Part shown: one piece after another, positions 1-12,179 of the stretch
How the letters are laid out: each line of letters starts with the position of its first letter
How positions within the stretch are numbered: the first letter of the stretch is position 1
Source: Liolophura sinensis
Lineage: Eukaryota > Mollusca > Polyplacophora > Chitonida > Chitonidae
Length of the DNA: 64,000 bases
NCBI RefSeq assembly: GCF_032854445.1
Contig: NC_088302.1
Location: forward strand, 13,635,338 to 13,699,337
Reading direction: 5' to 3'
Made by a program: the position numbers and the translations under genes
The notes under the pieces: generated by a model
What the model was told of the DNA's origin: nothing
What the model saw: only the letters and a program-made list of their open reading frames with translations
The model's database searches: none

Positions 1-110
1 TTCCCCCTTGGCTCTGCCTGCGTTCCTCTCACCATAATGCTGCTCATCATCATATAAGTGAAATACATACTCTTGAGTTTGGCACAAAACACCAATCCAA
101 CAAAATTTAT
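1..110 (+). repeat. SINE family A, 3' part, cut by window edge
   Basis: The copy starts outside the window. It shows the family landmarks seen repeatedly here: a pyrimidine/G-rich stretch, the core CACCATAATGCTG, a TATAAGTGAAAT block, CTTGAG, then AAAACACCAATC before an A-rich tail. The same order recurs at about fifteen other places in both orientations. Two near-full copies (56708-56982 and 62071-62294) have a tRNA-like head, so the family is inferred to be a tRNA-derived SINE. Confidence 0.75.
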
Positions 111-233
111 AATTCTTATCTACCCATAGTCCAATCTGGTGTTTCAACCCATGCTATAATGGTAAAGAATGAACGTGTGACATTTTGAATTTCCACAGCC
201 AGTGTCCAAATCACATTAGATTACAGCAAATAA

Positions 234-267
234 AACACACACACGCACACACACACACACACACACA
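234..267. repeat. (CA)n microsatellite
   Basis: An almost pure CA dinucleotide run of about 34 bases with one G interruption. Confidence 0.95.
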
Positions 268-659
268 TGTTCATGGATGGTCTCTGTTGTTTGTCACTAA
301 CTAATATATTCTTCTGACACAATCCAAATTAGATTTTGACACTTTTTTCTTCTATTTTCTGGGACAAACACTTGATTCCAGCAAAATTTCATTGCAAAAA
401 TGGTAGCTCCAAAAATTTTGACCAATAACTTGGCAGGATGAAAACTGACATTAACCAATAAAATTATTCAAATTGAAAGCGCAGAATGTCAGAATTGCAA
501 TTCTGCCTACACACAAAGATTAAACAATGGCGAACATTCACTTCTGGTCACACATACATGTACATCAGTGGTATGTGTAGAGAGACCAGATTGGACTAGG
601 TGTAGATAAGAGCTGTGCTGTATGACTGGTTGGGTTTTGAGTCCTGTCTGGTGTCCTCA

Positions 660-955
660 ACATGGGATCCTGGGTCGAGTCACACCTTAAAGCTTAAAAG
701 AGGAAGTTGTAACTGCCTTGCTTGGCGTTCAGCATGAAGGGCACAGTGCAACGACTGTTGACCCATATCAGTATAATGCCTCGGGCAGGGCGCCTTACTT
801 GCCTTCGGTAAGGCATTTCAGTGAAGCAGCACTGGATAAAAGAGTGTGGAAAAATCCGTCCTGCAACAAGGAGGCACATTACATGCACTCTAAGGATTCA
901 TTCATCGTCATATGACTGAAAAATTGTTAAGTACGATGAAAAAAAACTCACTCAC
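660..955 (+). repeat. Repeat family B, long copy
   Basis: The right part (GGCACATTACATGCACTC, then GTTAAGTACGA and a CTCACTCACTC tail) recurs at 7137-7248. The GTTAAGTACGA tail also recurs at 55238-55290. The left boundary is uncertain. It is a dispersed element with a (CTCA)n tail, probably SINE-like; its head was not resolved. Confidence 0.6.
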
Positions 956-1146
956 TCTTTAACATGGGTTTCCTGTGGATCAGTATGCTAAGCATGTGAC
1001 CATTGGCAATGGCTTGCTGCAATGAAATTATGATATATGATATATGAACAAAAATTATGATTAGAAATTTCTTTTCCAAGTGTTGATATGGTGTGGTGAA
1101 GATGGATTAATAATTCATTACAGATCTACTTGTACATGTAACAGTA

Positions 1147-1364
1147 TACCCTAATTCATCAACCTTTTCGCATACGAAAGGGCAACTTTCAGTGCAATTT
1201 ATGCACATTTTGAATTTGATTTTGGAGACAAAACTTTGTGTTTGCATTGGCCAGTTTCAGGCTTCACAAGAAGTATGATTTTATCAGTCAACACAGAATA
1301 ATGCCTTCAGAATATGCCTGGATAAACATCTTGCAAGCATGTGAAAAGGTGAAGAATTACGGTA
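1147..1364. mobile_element. MITE, family CCCTAATTC (copy 1)
   Basis: Terminal inverted repeats of about 25 bp flank this 218-bp element: CCCTAATTCATCAACC at the left and, read from the right end inward, CCGTAATTCTTCACC, both continuing CTTTTC. Each end is bordered by TA, consistent with a TA target duplication as in Tc1/mariner-type elements. The interior is non-coding. A diverged copy lies in EFL1 intron 17 in the opposite orientation. Confidence 0.7.
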
Positions 1365-2940
1365 TATGGAGTTGAAATTTTTGGGTCTCCATGTGTAGGC
1401 TTTCACCTGCATTTTGTCGCATATAAATCAGCCAGATTGTTACAAGTGTCAAAATGTCCTTGCTTTCCGTCTGCAAACTGGCATGCCTGAGGCATGCAAG
1501 GCGACAAAATGCCCATAAACAGGTGTTTACTCATTCCTAAGATCTAAATGCTGACCCTGAGCAGAGTTAAAACTGCATGTGCGTGCTAGGGAGGTGAACA
1601 TTATGTAAACTTGGCAGGGGTTATACTCTAGATTCAGGGCCTTACAGGATTACCTTTCTCTTTTTACCCTCTCTCCCTGGAGTGTACTGTGTAACTCTCT
1701 TGTCACATGTAACATTTATGTACACGCACAGCTTTTTAAGTTGCTCACGTACATTCACGGAGATCGTGTATATGTGGTCATTAAGAGTGGGACCTTGAAT
1801 GAAGCTTCATTATTCATTTACATGCATTGTACATGTGTGTGTAGCTCGAGAGTTCAAATCTATATTTTGTCAATTTGTTTTTTTTTCTTCTTTACTATAA
1901 ATGGATTCACCATGCTCGCAACATTTCCCTAAAAGTGAAGAAAAAATAAAAATGAAACACTTTTGAACTATAAATTTTGTTTCAGAAGTCAGTGTTTTTG
2001 GTCAACAGAAGCATTTGTATCCTTCAGGTGTAAGATTTAATTGTGAGAGAGAGAAAGAAAAAAACTGGACTTTTATTTGAGGATAGAACCCTACACAAAG
2101 ACCATGAAGTCTGTAGTGCTCCAGACTGGACTGTCAAGTTTTTACCTGACAAATGCAGAATATGGTAAAATTCAAAATCTGGAAGAGAAAAGTAAAATAA
2201 TTAGCATGCTGCAGTTTCCTATATAATGTTCCTTTATTCTTACCAGTTACCTGTGCCTTTCATCTTGTTACATGGCACACATCATGGAATATAGTGGACT
2301 TGCTGATTGTCATGCACCCAAACTATTTACTCGCGTGTGAATGATTCAAAGTGGTTGGATCATTCCTCCTCTAAGCCATTTACCTAACCCGCATGACATT
2401 TTCTGCTTCACGTGCGAGCAATTCGGCACAGCTCGGAATAATCCTCGCGGTGCTTGCTGCACATTGTTTCCGACATGCCAATCAGACGGGATCATGGTTA
2501 TGTCACTTTTAGAAAAGCAGCAGATGCCAAACATTCGGCCCTGTCTGGAGTGCTTTTTCAAACAATGCTGCCACGTATGATTTCCTCCATCCCAAAGCAT
2601 TTGATAGCCAAAATAGCTCTCCAGATTTGATCCTCGTGTGTTTGCATGTTCTTATCAAAGTCCTGTTATGACGCAATCGCCTGTCAGCATCTGCTAACTG
2701 GGAACGTTTTGTATACACTAGTTCATGAGTGTAGAAACCGCAATGTAACTGCGTGCTGAGATGCTGTCTGATCTCAGGGGCCTAACTTCGTATGTTAGAA
2801 CTTCTTCAGACATATTGTCGGGCAAGAAAAGTTATGAGGGATAAGATGAGGGAGACATCTCTGATAGATTGAGGTCTTGTTTTTTGCCTGTTTCATTCAC
2901 CTTGCGGGTTATATACCTCAATCTAACCCAGTCCCAGAAA

Positions 2941-3044
2941 CGTGTAGATGGCTTGTGGGTTTCCTTGAGGTTTTGCTGGATTTCTTACCAGAAAGTGAAA
3001 TATTCTTGAATATGGCGTAAAACACAAAATAATTAAATAAATAA
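2941..3044 (+). repeat. SINE family A, degenerate 3' part
   Basis: Shows the GTGAAATATTCTTGA block, then GGCGTAAAACAC and an AAATAAATAA tail. The core upstream of these is degraded. Confidence 0.7.
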
Positions 3045-3990
3045 TAATTTAGAAGAAAGCATGTACTGCAATTAATTAGGCTATTGCAATGCTGGTTTAT
3101 TGGACAGTTATGCTTTGCTAAAATATCCAGTGATAAGTAAACGCTCTGTCTGATTCTTTGTGTTTTTCTGACAATTATTAAGTGCTCACCATTACATGTA
3201 CATGTACAGCTCAGTGCTTATGTAAGTCTAAATCCCCTCTACACTAGTCAAATTATGCAGATACAGTGATGTGCTAAAGTCAGGTTACTTAAAATTTTTA
3301 GCCTATGCTGAAAGACAAATTTTTTAGATGCATAAATTCAAAAAGTCGGCTTGGGTGAGGGCTTGTGTGTAATAGGGGAGATTTTGCACGCCAGACAATA
3401 TGTAGAATCAAACATCACTAGCTCATTTAATAAGCCCCATGTCAGTGAAGATTTAAAGGTTGTGAGAAAGTTTGCTGGCATGAGTACATATTATTAGATC
3501 TGTCCTGGGGTCCAAACAGGATGTTTTGAGTATAGTCTCTAGGATGGTGGTGGGGGAGAGGGCTTGGAGCATAAACATCACTGGGGGCAGTGCTCACATG
3601 GTTATGAACCCACTGTGCTTCATTTCCTCTACTTGTACTGTGCACTATTGTCCTGGAGAAAGAATAAAAACATAAAGTTATCACCTATCAAAAAATAATT
3701 CTCTGATTTATACTGCAGAAAGAAATGTACTACATGTCCTGCAACAATATTTTCGTATATTAATAGAGTTGTGTAGGTGAAGGTTACATTCAAATGTGAC
3801 AATCACTTAACTTAGCTTACAAATGTTGAGTGCATATGTAGTGAGTGTGGTCCAAATGCTATCTGTAGTGAAAGTTAAGAGTATTAAAAATATTACATTT
3901 ACATGTAATATGTCATTTTGTAAATGGCATAGTATCGGCAAACTATTAGTATGTATGCACGCATGGTATTAGGTATAATCTTAATAACTA

Positions 3991-4130
3991 GTGGTCTGTC
4001 GGCAGCCTGCGAATGGTTGTGTGTTTTCCCGGAGTTTTGCCAAGTTTCCTCCCACCATAATGCTGGCCTCTGCCGTACAAGAGAAATATTCTAGGATATT
4101 GCATAAAAACACCAATCAAATCAATAAATA
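3991..4130 (+). repeat. SINE family A copy
   Basis: Carries CTCCCACCATAATGCTGGC, a decayed TGAAATATTCT block, AACACCAATCAAAT and an AATAAATA tail. Confidence 0.8.
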
Positions 4131-5007
4131 CATATAGAGAAATATTTTTAATAGGGCATATAACATTATTCAGAATAAATAAATAAATAATCTTCCTTGT
4201 ACAACAGATATGTTTCAATATTTCATGCTTTCATTGTGACTTTAAAATAAAGGAAATCATGGTTGTTATCTACAGTCTTTTAAAAAATAATTTTGTGATC
4301 ATTTTGCAATGTAATAATTTTCTCGAGCCACACCAGCATGATGTTATTGCAGAATGTATTTATTTGCTGGTATTAACATAAAATACCTAGATGCTTGTGC
4401 TTTAGGCTTTAGACATTCTGAGGAAGCTTAAACAGATGTTCTAATTCATCATTTAAGTCATTTAATGTAGCATTGATGTAGAACATATGTGCTATACATG
4501 CAGTGGCTTGCAAGTGTATGGAAATGTAGAATTTCCTGATCTCTAGCCAAATGTTTTGTCTGAAACGAACAAAAAAAAAAAGTGTGTAAAATGAGGATGT
4601 GCTCAAGCATTACATGGAGGTTTTTTATGTAGGCAAATGACGGTATTGAGCAATGTTTATCTGATTGCTGTACGTCTGGTGGTCGAGTCGGCGCACAGAG
4701 GGGTGTGCCTAATCACAGGAAGGGTAAGGCGGGCAGCAGATGTGAAAAAAAGGAACAGGATAAAAGATCAATAAAATGCGGAAACTTCAGAGAGAAGTTA
4801 GTGAGTTCAAAATGCACATGGCTTGTGCAGGAATGATGTGCATGTGTCTAAGCAACACTTAGATCCTGGTTCTTTAAAACTTCACACATGTACTGTAAAT
4901 ACTTGTGGTACTTGTTCCTTATACAGACGTGGCAGCATATATGCACATTACATGTAAAGACATGTATGCAGTGATAATACATGCTTTTCATCTTGTGACT
5001 ACATAAT

Positions 5008-5171
5008 GATGGGTTAGTGGTTAGAGGGTCTGCCACCAACCTGCGGATGGTCGTGGGTTTCCCCCACGCTCTGCCCGGTTTCCACCCACCATAATGCTGG
5101 CCACCGTCGTATAAGTGAAATATTCTTGAGTACAGCATAAAACACCAATCAAATAAATAAATAAATAAATA
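5008..5171 (+). repeat. SINE family A copy, well preserved
   Basis: Starts near GGTTAGTGGTTAGAGG, which resembles a tRNA A-box region. It continues through CCTGCGGATGGTCGTGGG, CCACCATAATGCTGGCC and GTGAAATATTCTTGAG to AACACCAATCAAAT and an (AAAT)n tail. One of the cleaner copies in the window. Confidence 0.85.
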
Positions 5172-5534
5172 GTGGTTAGAGTATGTGCTTCACAGGTGGG
5201 AAGAACAAGGCTCAGTCCTGCATTGGGTCATCGTTTGATGTATGGGCATGGTCCAGGTACTTCCTGGCATGGTGTCCACACACTGTGGTTTGGAAGGGGG
5301 TGTCATTGGCATGGTGCTCCAGTGAGGCAGCATCATAAATTCATGTATATCAGCATTCAGACTGCTATTGTTCCAGTGTATTGGGAAGTACAAGAAAACT
5401 TCCTTTCAAAGCAAAATACCAGGTATGGCCCTATAGTATTAAACATACCGAGATGTGTATGTGGTAATACGTAAAAAAAATTCATGCATGACTTAACAAG
5501 ATTCTCATTTTCCCTGATTCTGAAAATTCTTTTC

Positions 5535-5640
5535 ATCTTAGAAAGATGTTTTTGAGGTTTGTGTCGTAGATAGGATGAAGGGAAAACTACAAGTTTCAAC
5601 ACAAGTTGAAACATAATATTTTAACATTTATTGGCTTCTA
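5535..5640 (+). repeat. Dispersed repeat family D (copy 1)
   Basis: Shares an ordered series of blocks (TTAGAAAG, TGAGGTTTG, AGTTTCAACAC, ACATTTATT, CTTCTAA) with 32985-33085, at roughly 70% similarity by eye. A shorter inverted match lies near 44375-44465. No coding potential; class unknown. Confidence 0.45.
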
Positions 5641-5982
5641 ATAATGCGCAAATGTTAGGTTAATTTATTGTAGTCAGGAAGTTCGAGAAGTGACACATAC
5701 ATACAGGCATGTGCAGTGCAAGTAATTAGAATGAGTACTAAATTCTGATGAACCATCACCTTATTAAATGCTCCATTTCCTGGGTTACTCATACATGGAC
5801 AATCAAATAATATCACAGTTTTGTGGTACATGTAATTTGTCATGTCTATGTATCAGATTTAGCGAGTATAAATGTCTTAATTGACATCACAATTAGGCCC
5901 TTAATTTCATTCCGTGGGCCATTGATGCAGTACTATGAAGATAATTGCTGTACACGCTCAGGCAGCAGTTTGATGTCACAGG

Positions 5983-6087
5983 TCAGACAATCTGATATAC
6001 ATGTACCAGGGCAGACAATCTGATATACCAGGGCAGCAGTCTGATATACCAGGCCAGACAGTCTGATATACCAGGCCAGACAGTCCT
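5983..6087. repeat. 22-bp minisatellite, about 4-5 copies
   Basis: The unit is built on CAGACAATCTGATATACCAG, repeated with small changes (GGCAGCAGTCTG, GGCCAGACAGTCTG). Confidence 0.85.
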
Positions 6088-6268
6088 TTATTTTCTGATA
6101 CTGTCGGTTAACTTAATCACTCTGTACAATGTAAAGTTAATGAGGCTTAGTCCTTATTTTGGACATGCTGTATTTCACCTAAAGTTTGTTACTGGTATAT
6201 ACAAATGCTCTTTCGAAAGCACATAAAGGCACTAAAATGGTACTTATTTGTAACTAAGCTAAATGTGG

Positions 6269-6366
6269 ATAGTGGTGTCCTCCATTGAGGAAGATGAGCA
6301 TGCACCAGCGTATATGAGAAATACTTTTGAATGTAGCGTTAAATAGCAGAAAAATAAATAAAATAA
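6269..6366 (+). repeat. SINE family A, degenerate
   Basis: Only the ATATGAGAAATACTTTTGAA block, GTAGCGTTAAATA and the AAATAAATAAAAT tail remain recognisable. Confidence 0.5.
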
Positions 6367-7104
6367 AGTAAGAACAGAAATTTTAAGTTGGCATATGCGA
6401 AACATTCTTAATGTGCACTATAAAATAGCACAAAATAGCACTTGCATCGTTTTAAGCCACAATATGTCTCTCTGGAGATCATTCTTGTGTTCAACTATAA
6501 ACCACCAAACTGCCATTTAAAACCCAAGACCTCATGCTGCGAGGGTGTCAGAAATCTGTTTACGGCCTCTCCACGTTTAGTACAGTTTATGATTGAAAAC
6601 CAGATTATGCTTAAAATAAAAGTTATATCAGAATTTTTGCAGCTCATTGGTAGTGTTACTACATTGTATATGAGCTTTATATATATTATTACGTGTCAGC
6701 ATTCCTTTCAGCCTGATGGAGACACTTCTGTTTGAATCGGGTGAAGTTCACAATCAAGGATCTAGCCACCATGGTGGTTACAAAAAAACAGAAAGATTGT
6801 GAATGGATAACACATGTAGCTCTAGCTAACTTTAATATTGTGATTTATTTTAACTGTGTGATATCACACATTATCCCCATTAGTTTTAGAAAGTTTAAAC
6901 ATATGTTTTAGAAATAACTATTTTTTTTTTTTTTATCTACATAATCTTTTGTTGTACATTTTATAGCACATAAGTATGGAAGGTTTCGAAGTTTGCAATG
7001 AGGTGGTGCAAACATTTCCCACTTAAAGTAATTCTGGACAAAGCTGTGTAAGAACTTATTGTTTGTCTGGCTTTGCATTGATGATTTTTGGACTGCAACT
7101 GGGC

Positions 7105-7248
7105 CCCTAATTCCTCGACCTTTTCGCATATGAAAGGAGGCACATTACATGCACTCTAAGGATTCCTTTGTGGTTATATAAGTGAAAAATTGTTAAGTAC
7201 GACTTTAAACCCCAAGCACTCACTTGCTCACTCACTCGCAAGTAAGAA
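7105..7248 (+). repeat. MITE end fused to repeat family B
   Basis: 7105-7136 reads CCTAATTCCTCGACCTTTTC, like one end of the MITE at 1147. It runs directly into the 3' part of repeat B (GGCACATTACATGCACTC, then GTTAAGTACGAC, CCCCAAGCACTCAC). Repeat B may therefore have inserted into, or recombined with, a MITE copy. Confidence 0.55.
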
Positions 7249-7988
7249 AGCAAACATGTGGATGAAAACCTTTGCATGTTATGTTAGCATTCTACATGAA
7301 TTGAAATTATCATTGTTTCAGTAATTCCATTATAGGCTTTAACCAAAAAGAATAAGTGCTTAGGTGAAATCAGAAAATTTGTAGCATTTGTCACTGTCCA
7401 GTATGGGAAACTTGAAAAGCCTGGAATTTGAAAGTAACTTTTTCCAGACCTTGAAAAGCATAGAAAGTAGATATGTTTTTAGCATAATTTAGCCTGGAAA
7501 AGCGAGGCCATAGAACCAACCAGATACATGAGCTGTGTAGAGTATATATGTGGACTTTCTGTTTGAGAAAATTGTTCTCCAACAACTTTTGAATTTTGTG
7601 CTTAATGAACTGCTGTGTATATATGCGTAAGACTGAAAGATAATTTAATTACATTGCTTTAAGCTTGTATACTAAACTAGATGTGAGTGTAGAATACATT
7701 GTAGTTATTTCCAGGAGGCCAGGAAAATACGAAATTTGGGCCTGGAAAAGCTTTGAAAATGCCTGAAAATTTGAAATTTTTAAAGTGTAGGAATCCTGAA
7801 TTGTAGGGCAGGTTTAATATGCATTACCGTGTTAAAGTGACCAACAGTTTAATACCTGTACAACAGCATGGACTGTAACACAAAGTACATGCTGGTAAGG
7901 GAATGGTCTTAATTACAAACACTTGAACAAAGGAATTCCTGAAGGTTCAGTTACATGGACATGAATACATGTAGATCCTAACCCCTCT

Positions 7989-8003
7989 CCCCCCCCCCCC
8001 CCC
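7989..8003. repeat. Poly-C tract
   Basis: A 15-base run of C. Similar runs lie at 30520-30536, 41261-41272 (followed by poly-A) and 58747-58760. Confidence 0.95.
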
Positions 8004-9191
8004 TCTTCAATCCTCCATGTACTGTGTAGCTTACAAGATCTGCCTCAAACCATTGCTTCAGATTCATTCATTAATTTGGTGTAAGTCAGAGAGGACTAGA
8101 TGGCTACCCCTGTACCAACCTTCCCCTTCTTACCAATATCACAGTATCTGAGGAGGGTGGTTTTAAGTTTCCCTGGGTCACTGAGCCTGGCTCAGCAACA
8201 TGTGGCACCAATGTGTCATCCTGCCCGCTATTGTATAGTAGTATAGTATGCACCCCCACCTCTTCCCAACACATCTCCTTCCTCACCCCTCATTTCTCTC
8301 TGGTGACCAACATCACCCCATCTTAGATCAACACTGGCCACTTCATCCCCTTGTCATTCATGGTCGCCAGTTTCCTGTTGTATTCACCCCCACCCTCCCC
8401 CCTCTGCTGAGGAAAACCACAAGAGTTAGTTTTAACATTGTCTCAAATGGACCTCCTCTCTAGTAACTGATCTCACTGCACTGAATTACTCCTTGTTTTA
8501 ACTCCAGCCACCCTGCTTTCCCCTCTTCCTGAACTGTCAGAGCTGGGTCATGAACTTTTTGTGTCTTATGAAATACCCTCTTTGTGTGCCTACCAACATG
8601 TAGTTAATGTCAAATATACTAGTTAAATGGTCTTAATTATTACTGTAAAGTTGTACATTTCTAAGTGTGCTGAACTTGTCAATGTCAAATATACTATAGT
8701 CTGTTTCTTTTAACTTGTCACCTATGTTCAGCTATCTATAAAATTATAGTTATACTCGCTACCAGAATTGCCTGTCATTAGTGACAATAAACACAGCAAA
8801 CTCCACATGTCTACATTATTGCAAAAAAATAAATATAATAAATAAAAGAGTACTTATTCTAATTTATGATGTTAGCCTCCGTGAGTTTGGTTTTGACCTC
8901 AAGAACTCAGGTGACAACATGATTATTCATGCTAAAATTATAGCAAAATTCATATTTTGCTAAAAATCTCTGGTATAGCCTCTAATTTTAAAAATGACTT
9001 ATGGTAGAAGTGATAGATACAACATATGCCATCCTTCTGTTGGGATACTGTTTATGTAATTTTCTTCAAAATGATTGGACTAACATCTGAATGTAGAGCT
9101 ATCTGATAACATATGCAAATATTACTCAAAAGCTTGAGTTGGGCTTACATGAATTTCATACCTTAATGTTTGCCGTTTCTCGGTGTTGTAG

Positions 9192-10799
9192 ATGCAGCAT
9201 CTGTTTTATCACAACTACCGTGAAGAGAAGGGCAGCTTCACCCACACTTTGGGACTGAAGGAGGTCAACCGTGCCATCACACTGCACCCGGTGAAGGAGC
9301 CTAGGTATCTGTTCAGGATGGACAAGTACTTCAAGTCGCGGAAGATCATGGAGCTGTTCCAACGGGAGCTGACACTTCATAGGGAAATGGCAAGCCTGAG
9401 CGCTCTGATTGATGCCAGGGGAGACGAGGATAACATGCCTGACCGGACTACACCTAAACAAGGTCTGCAGCCATCCCTGAATAAGTATGTCCCACAGCGT
9501 CCAGAAGACGTACTGCCCTGGGAGTTCATGGCAAAATCAGTATTTTCTCATTCCAGTGCCAATCCATCGCGTGGCATTGAACTCGCTTTACGACAGTCTC
9601 TAGATGACATTGTTATGCAAATTATGACAATGGTCAATAAAAACGCCAGACAGAGAGGCAGAACAATAGACTTTAAAGAAATTCTGTATGGTTATCGTAG
9701 GACTAACCCATTATATGGGGCAGACTATGTGCTTGATTTGCTTTTGATATATCGGAAGCACAAAGGGCGTAAAATGACGGTCCCTGTCCGTCGTCACGCC
9801 TACCTTCACCAAACATTTTTGGAAATGCAGTTTGCTGAAGAAGACCTGTCAGGGGAGACTACCCTTACAAAGATAACAGAACCACCGAGTTTCTTTGATA
9901 CTGTGCGGAGCAAACTGGGCTTTAGGTCTAGCGCAAGTTCACTGTTAAATAAAGCGCCCAAGGAAACGATACATTTCATTCTCCCATTGTCAGGGCGCTA
10001 CGACATATTCAAACGTTTCATGGCTAACTTTGAGAAACAATGCCTGAAGCTTGGGGAGCCTGTATTTCTTCATGTCATACTGTACAAGTCGAGTAACACT
10101 GCAGAATCGGACAAAACTATCGCCTTAGTCCACAAATACCAGCGACTTTACCCTGCAGGCAAAATGGAAGTTGTTCTCGCTTCCGGCACTTTTTCCAGAG
10201 GGGCAGGGCTAGATCTCGGTGTTCAGCTCTGTGCAAACAACTCACTGCTCTTCTTTGTTGATGTTGATATATATTTCACCGCTGAATCTGTGCACAGGAT
10301 ACGTGTCAACACAAAGCGCGGTAAACTGGCATATTTTCCCATCGTCTTCAGCCAGTATGACTTTGAGACTGTGCCAGGCTGTTCAAACTCATCTGGGACA
10401 ATCCCACTTTGTGGGTGGAGCAACCTTGACAAAATAACAAGCGATTACGGCTACTGGCGTCTCTTTGGTTATGGGATAGCCAGTGTGTACAAATCTGATT
10501 ACATGGCTGTCGGTGGCTTCGACAAAAACATCCACGGCTGGGGAAAGGAAGACGTTGATTTGTTCCAAAAATTTCTTACCAGTAATATGACAGTGTTTCG
10601 TTCGATAGATCCAGGACTGATTCACATATTTCATCCAATCAGGTGCGACCCGGACCTGGAACCATCACAATACCGGATGTGCACCGGGTCAAAAGCATCG
10701 AGCTACGGATCTGTAGCCCGCCTGTCCCAAATTATTCGCGACACTCCAAACTTGATTGACACTGCTGGTAACTTGTCTGAAGGGAAAGAGGCTTCTTGA
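9192..10799 (+). CDS. CHSY1: Chondroitin sulfate synthase (CHSY1/3 type), last exon
   Basis: This exon encodes 535 residues of a Golgi type II membrane glycosyltransferase that extends chondroitin by alternately adding GlcA and GalNAc. It covers the end of the N-terminal GT31 (GlcA transferase) part and the whole C-terminal GT7 (GalNAc transferase) part. Recognisable segments include MQHLFYHNY at residue 1, REALDDI-like LRQSLDDIVMQIM, LYGADYVLDLLLIY, KMTVPVRRHAYL, LPLSGRYDIF from residue 264, the DVD metal-binding motif at 357-359 in LLFFVDVDIYF, GWGKEDVDLF from 449, and a C-terminal MCTGSKASSYGS. The first Met is not a translation start: it follows an intron acceptor (TTGTAG) in phase 0, and in human CHSY1 the same Met is internal. 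The protein ends at TGA 10797-10799. The N-terminal transmembrane segment and the GT31 catalytic motif are encoded left of the window. CHSY1 and CHSY3 cannot be told apart from this part alone. Confidence 0.96.
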   Translation: MQHLFYHNYREEKGSFTHTLGLKEVNRAITLHPVKEPRYLFRMDKYFKSRKIMELFQRELTLHREMASLSALIDARGDEDNMPDRTTPKQGLQPSLNKYVPQRPEDVLPWEFMAKSVFSHSSANPSRGIELALRQSLDDIVMQIMTMVNKNARQRGRTIDFKEILYGYRRTNPLYGADYVLDLLLIYRKHKGRKMTVPVRRHAYLHQTFLEMQFAEEDLSGETTLTKITEPPSFFDTVRSKLGFRSSASSLLNKAPKETIHFILPLSGRYDIFKRFMANFEKQCLKLGEPVFLHVILYKSSNTAESDKTIALVHKYQRLYPAGKMEVVLASGTFSRGAGLDLGVQLCANNSLLFFVDVDIYFTAESVHRIRVNTKRGKLAYFPIVFSQYDFETVPGCSNSSGTIPLCGWSNLDKITSDYGYWRLFGYGIASVYKSDYMAVGGFDKNIHGWGKEDVDLFQKFLTSNMTVFRSIDPGLIHIFHPIRCDPDLEPSQYRMCTGSKASSYGSVARLSQIIRDTPNLIDTAGNLSEGKEAS

Positions 10800-12142
10800 C
10801 CAGAGTTTGTGTTAGTCTAGGGATTTCTGTCTGTTTGACTGGGTTGTACATTTATTAGTAGGTATCATTATGCACACCTTTAATTCATACGTGTACGTGC
10901 AAACTTGGTTAAAAAATGATCATCAGAAGTTGTTCTACATTTCAAGTTCCGTTATGTGTTTGAACATGTATATGTGTTTATGATACTGATTATGCAAACA
11001 GCTTTTGGTGAAGAAAAGCTTCATTCTTTTCATCTTTTGTCAGGCTCATTTCTACATCTTCTACATTTTTTTAGATTTCTACATTTTCTGGGGCCCTGAA
11101 CAGAAGTACATGTACTGTACCCTCAGAAAAGATGTCATGTGTCCAAAATTGGATGATAAAGGGGCGTAACTCAAGCAAAGCATTAAACAGTTAGGTCCCT
11201 TGTTTTGGGGATGTCAATCATGACGCATTTGTCTTCACACATGAATATTTAGAGCTGAATTGGAATGTATGAACAGAACACTTTCAAATTCTACAGCTTT
11301 AGAGCACGGCCTTAAGAAACACTGCTTTAAATTTTTATTGCAGAAAAAAAGAAAGAGATAGTACTGAGGATGGAGAGAAAATGAAAGTGAAACTTTGCAC
11401 AAGAAATTTTGTGTATTTTTATTTGCGAATCTCACTTTTTGTGGTGATAGGTGTTCGCATAAAGTTGCTGTGTATATCATAAAACATTTTTATACTAAAT
11501 GTGTAAATTCATTTGCTATTTGCTTGTACTTTACCATTGCAATTCTTTCCATCTGTCAGTGTATAGAGTACTTTCAAGCCCAAGTTGGTAATTTCATGGT
11601 CCATTGTACAAGCATGTTTATACATCCCATTCCTGTAACAACTTCTTTGGAACAGATCTGTTTTAAACAGTGTAAGAACAAAAATTTAGCAGTTTTCTAA
11701 GATGAGTGGTCAAATGTTCTTGGTGGACATTGGCTTCATGTATATCTTCCAACTTCTGCAGTATGGCCACATAATTTATATTTACAAAATTTTTAGCGGT
11801 ATTTTGAGGTATTTAAAATTTGTTGCAGGGCTTTCAAACCCTGCTGGAGAACACCATCAGATCTGAAATCTTACCGGGATATGATTGGCTTGTCTATCCG
11901 ACTTGCAGTATTATTGTGTAAAGCAGACAGGAACAAGTTGACAGCCTTTTGCGTCATGTTTCCTGCCCAATTCATAATCCAAGGGGCGTCATCCTGAATT
12001 GGAGCATTCAAGCTTTACACCCGAGTTTATGGGCGATTTGAAAGCTTGTAATGTACCGAAATCCAGATATAAGGGAGGCAATAAGGAAAAAATGTTACCT
12101 CCTTGAGGGATGTGTGAAAATTGTTTGTCAACCCCCCTACCA

Positions 12143-12145
<3 letters not shown>

Positions 12146-12175
<30 letters not shown>
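12146..12175. repeat. (TA)n microsatellite
   Basis: Thirty bases of alternating AT. A second, partly interrupted TA run lies at 12661-12690. Confidence 0.95.

Positions 12176-12179
<4 letters not shown>

Larger units (their letters stand above)
1..9191 (+). other. CHSY-type gene, intron upstream of the last exon
   Basis: No coding exon could be recognised here. The chondroitin synthase exon at 9192 starts in phase 0 after a good acceptor (pyrimidine-rich, ending TTGTAG), so this stretch is inferred to be intron. The expected preceding exon, which would carry the acidic DxD-type motif of the GT31 domain and end near a Trp-Ser-Tyr-Glu sequence, was not found and should lie further left. The interval holds SINE and MITE copies and simple repeats listed separately. 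The pieces 1400-2900, 3050-3990 and 7250-9190 show nothing else I can name; 8100-8470 is unusually C-rich on the + strand. Confidence 0.6.

Noticed and set aside
2341-2600. Overlapping 79- and 84-codon frames on both strands, Cys-rich on +
   Set aside because: No recognisable domain and no splice or homology support; treated as chance within the CHSY intron.
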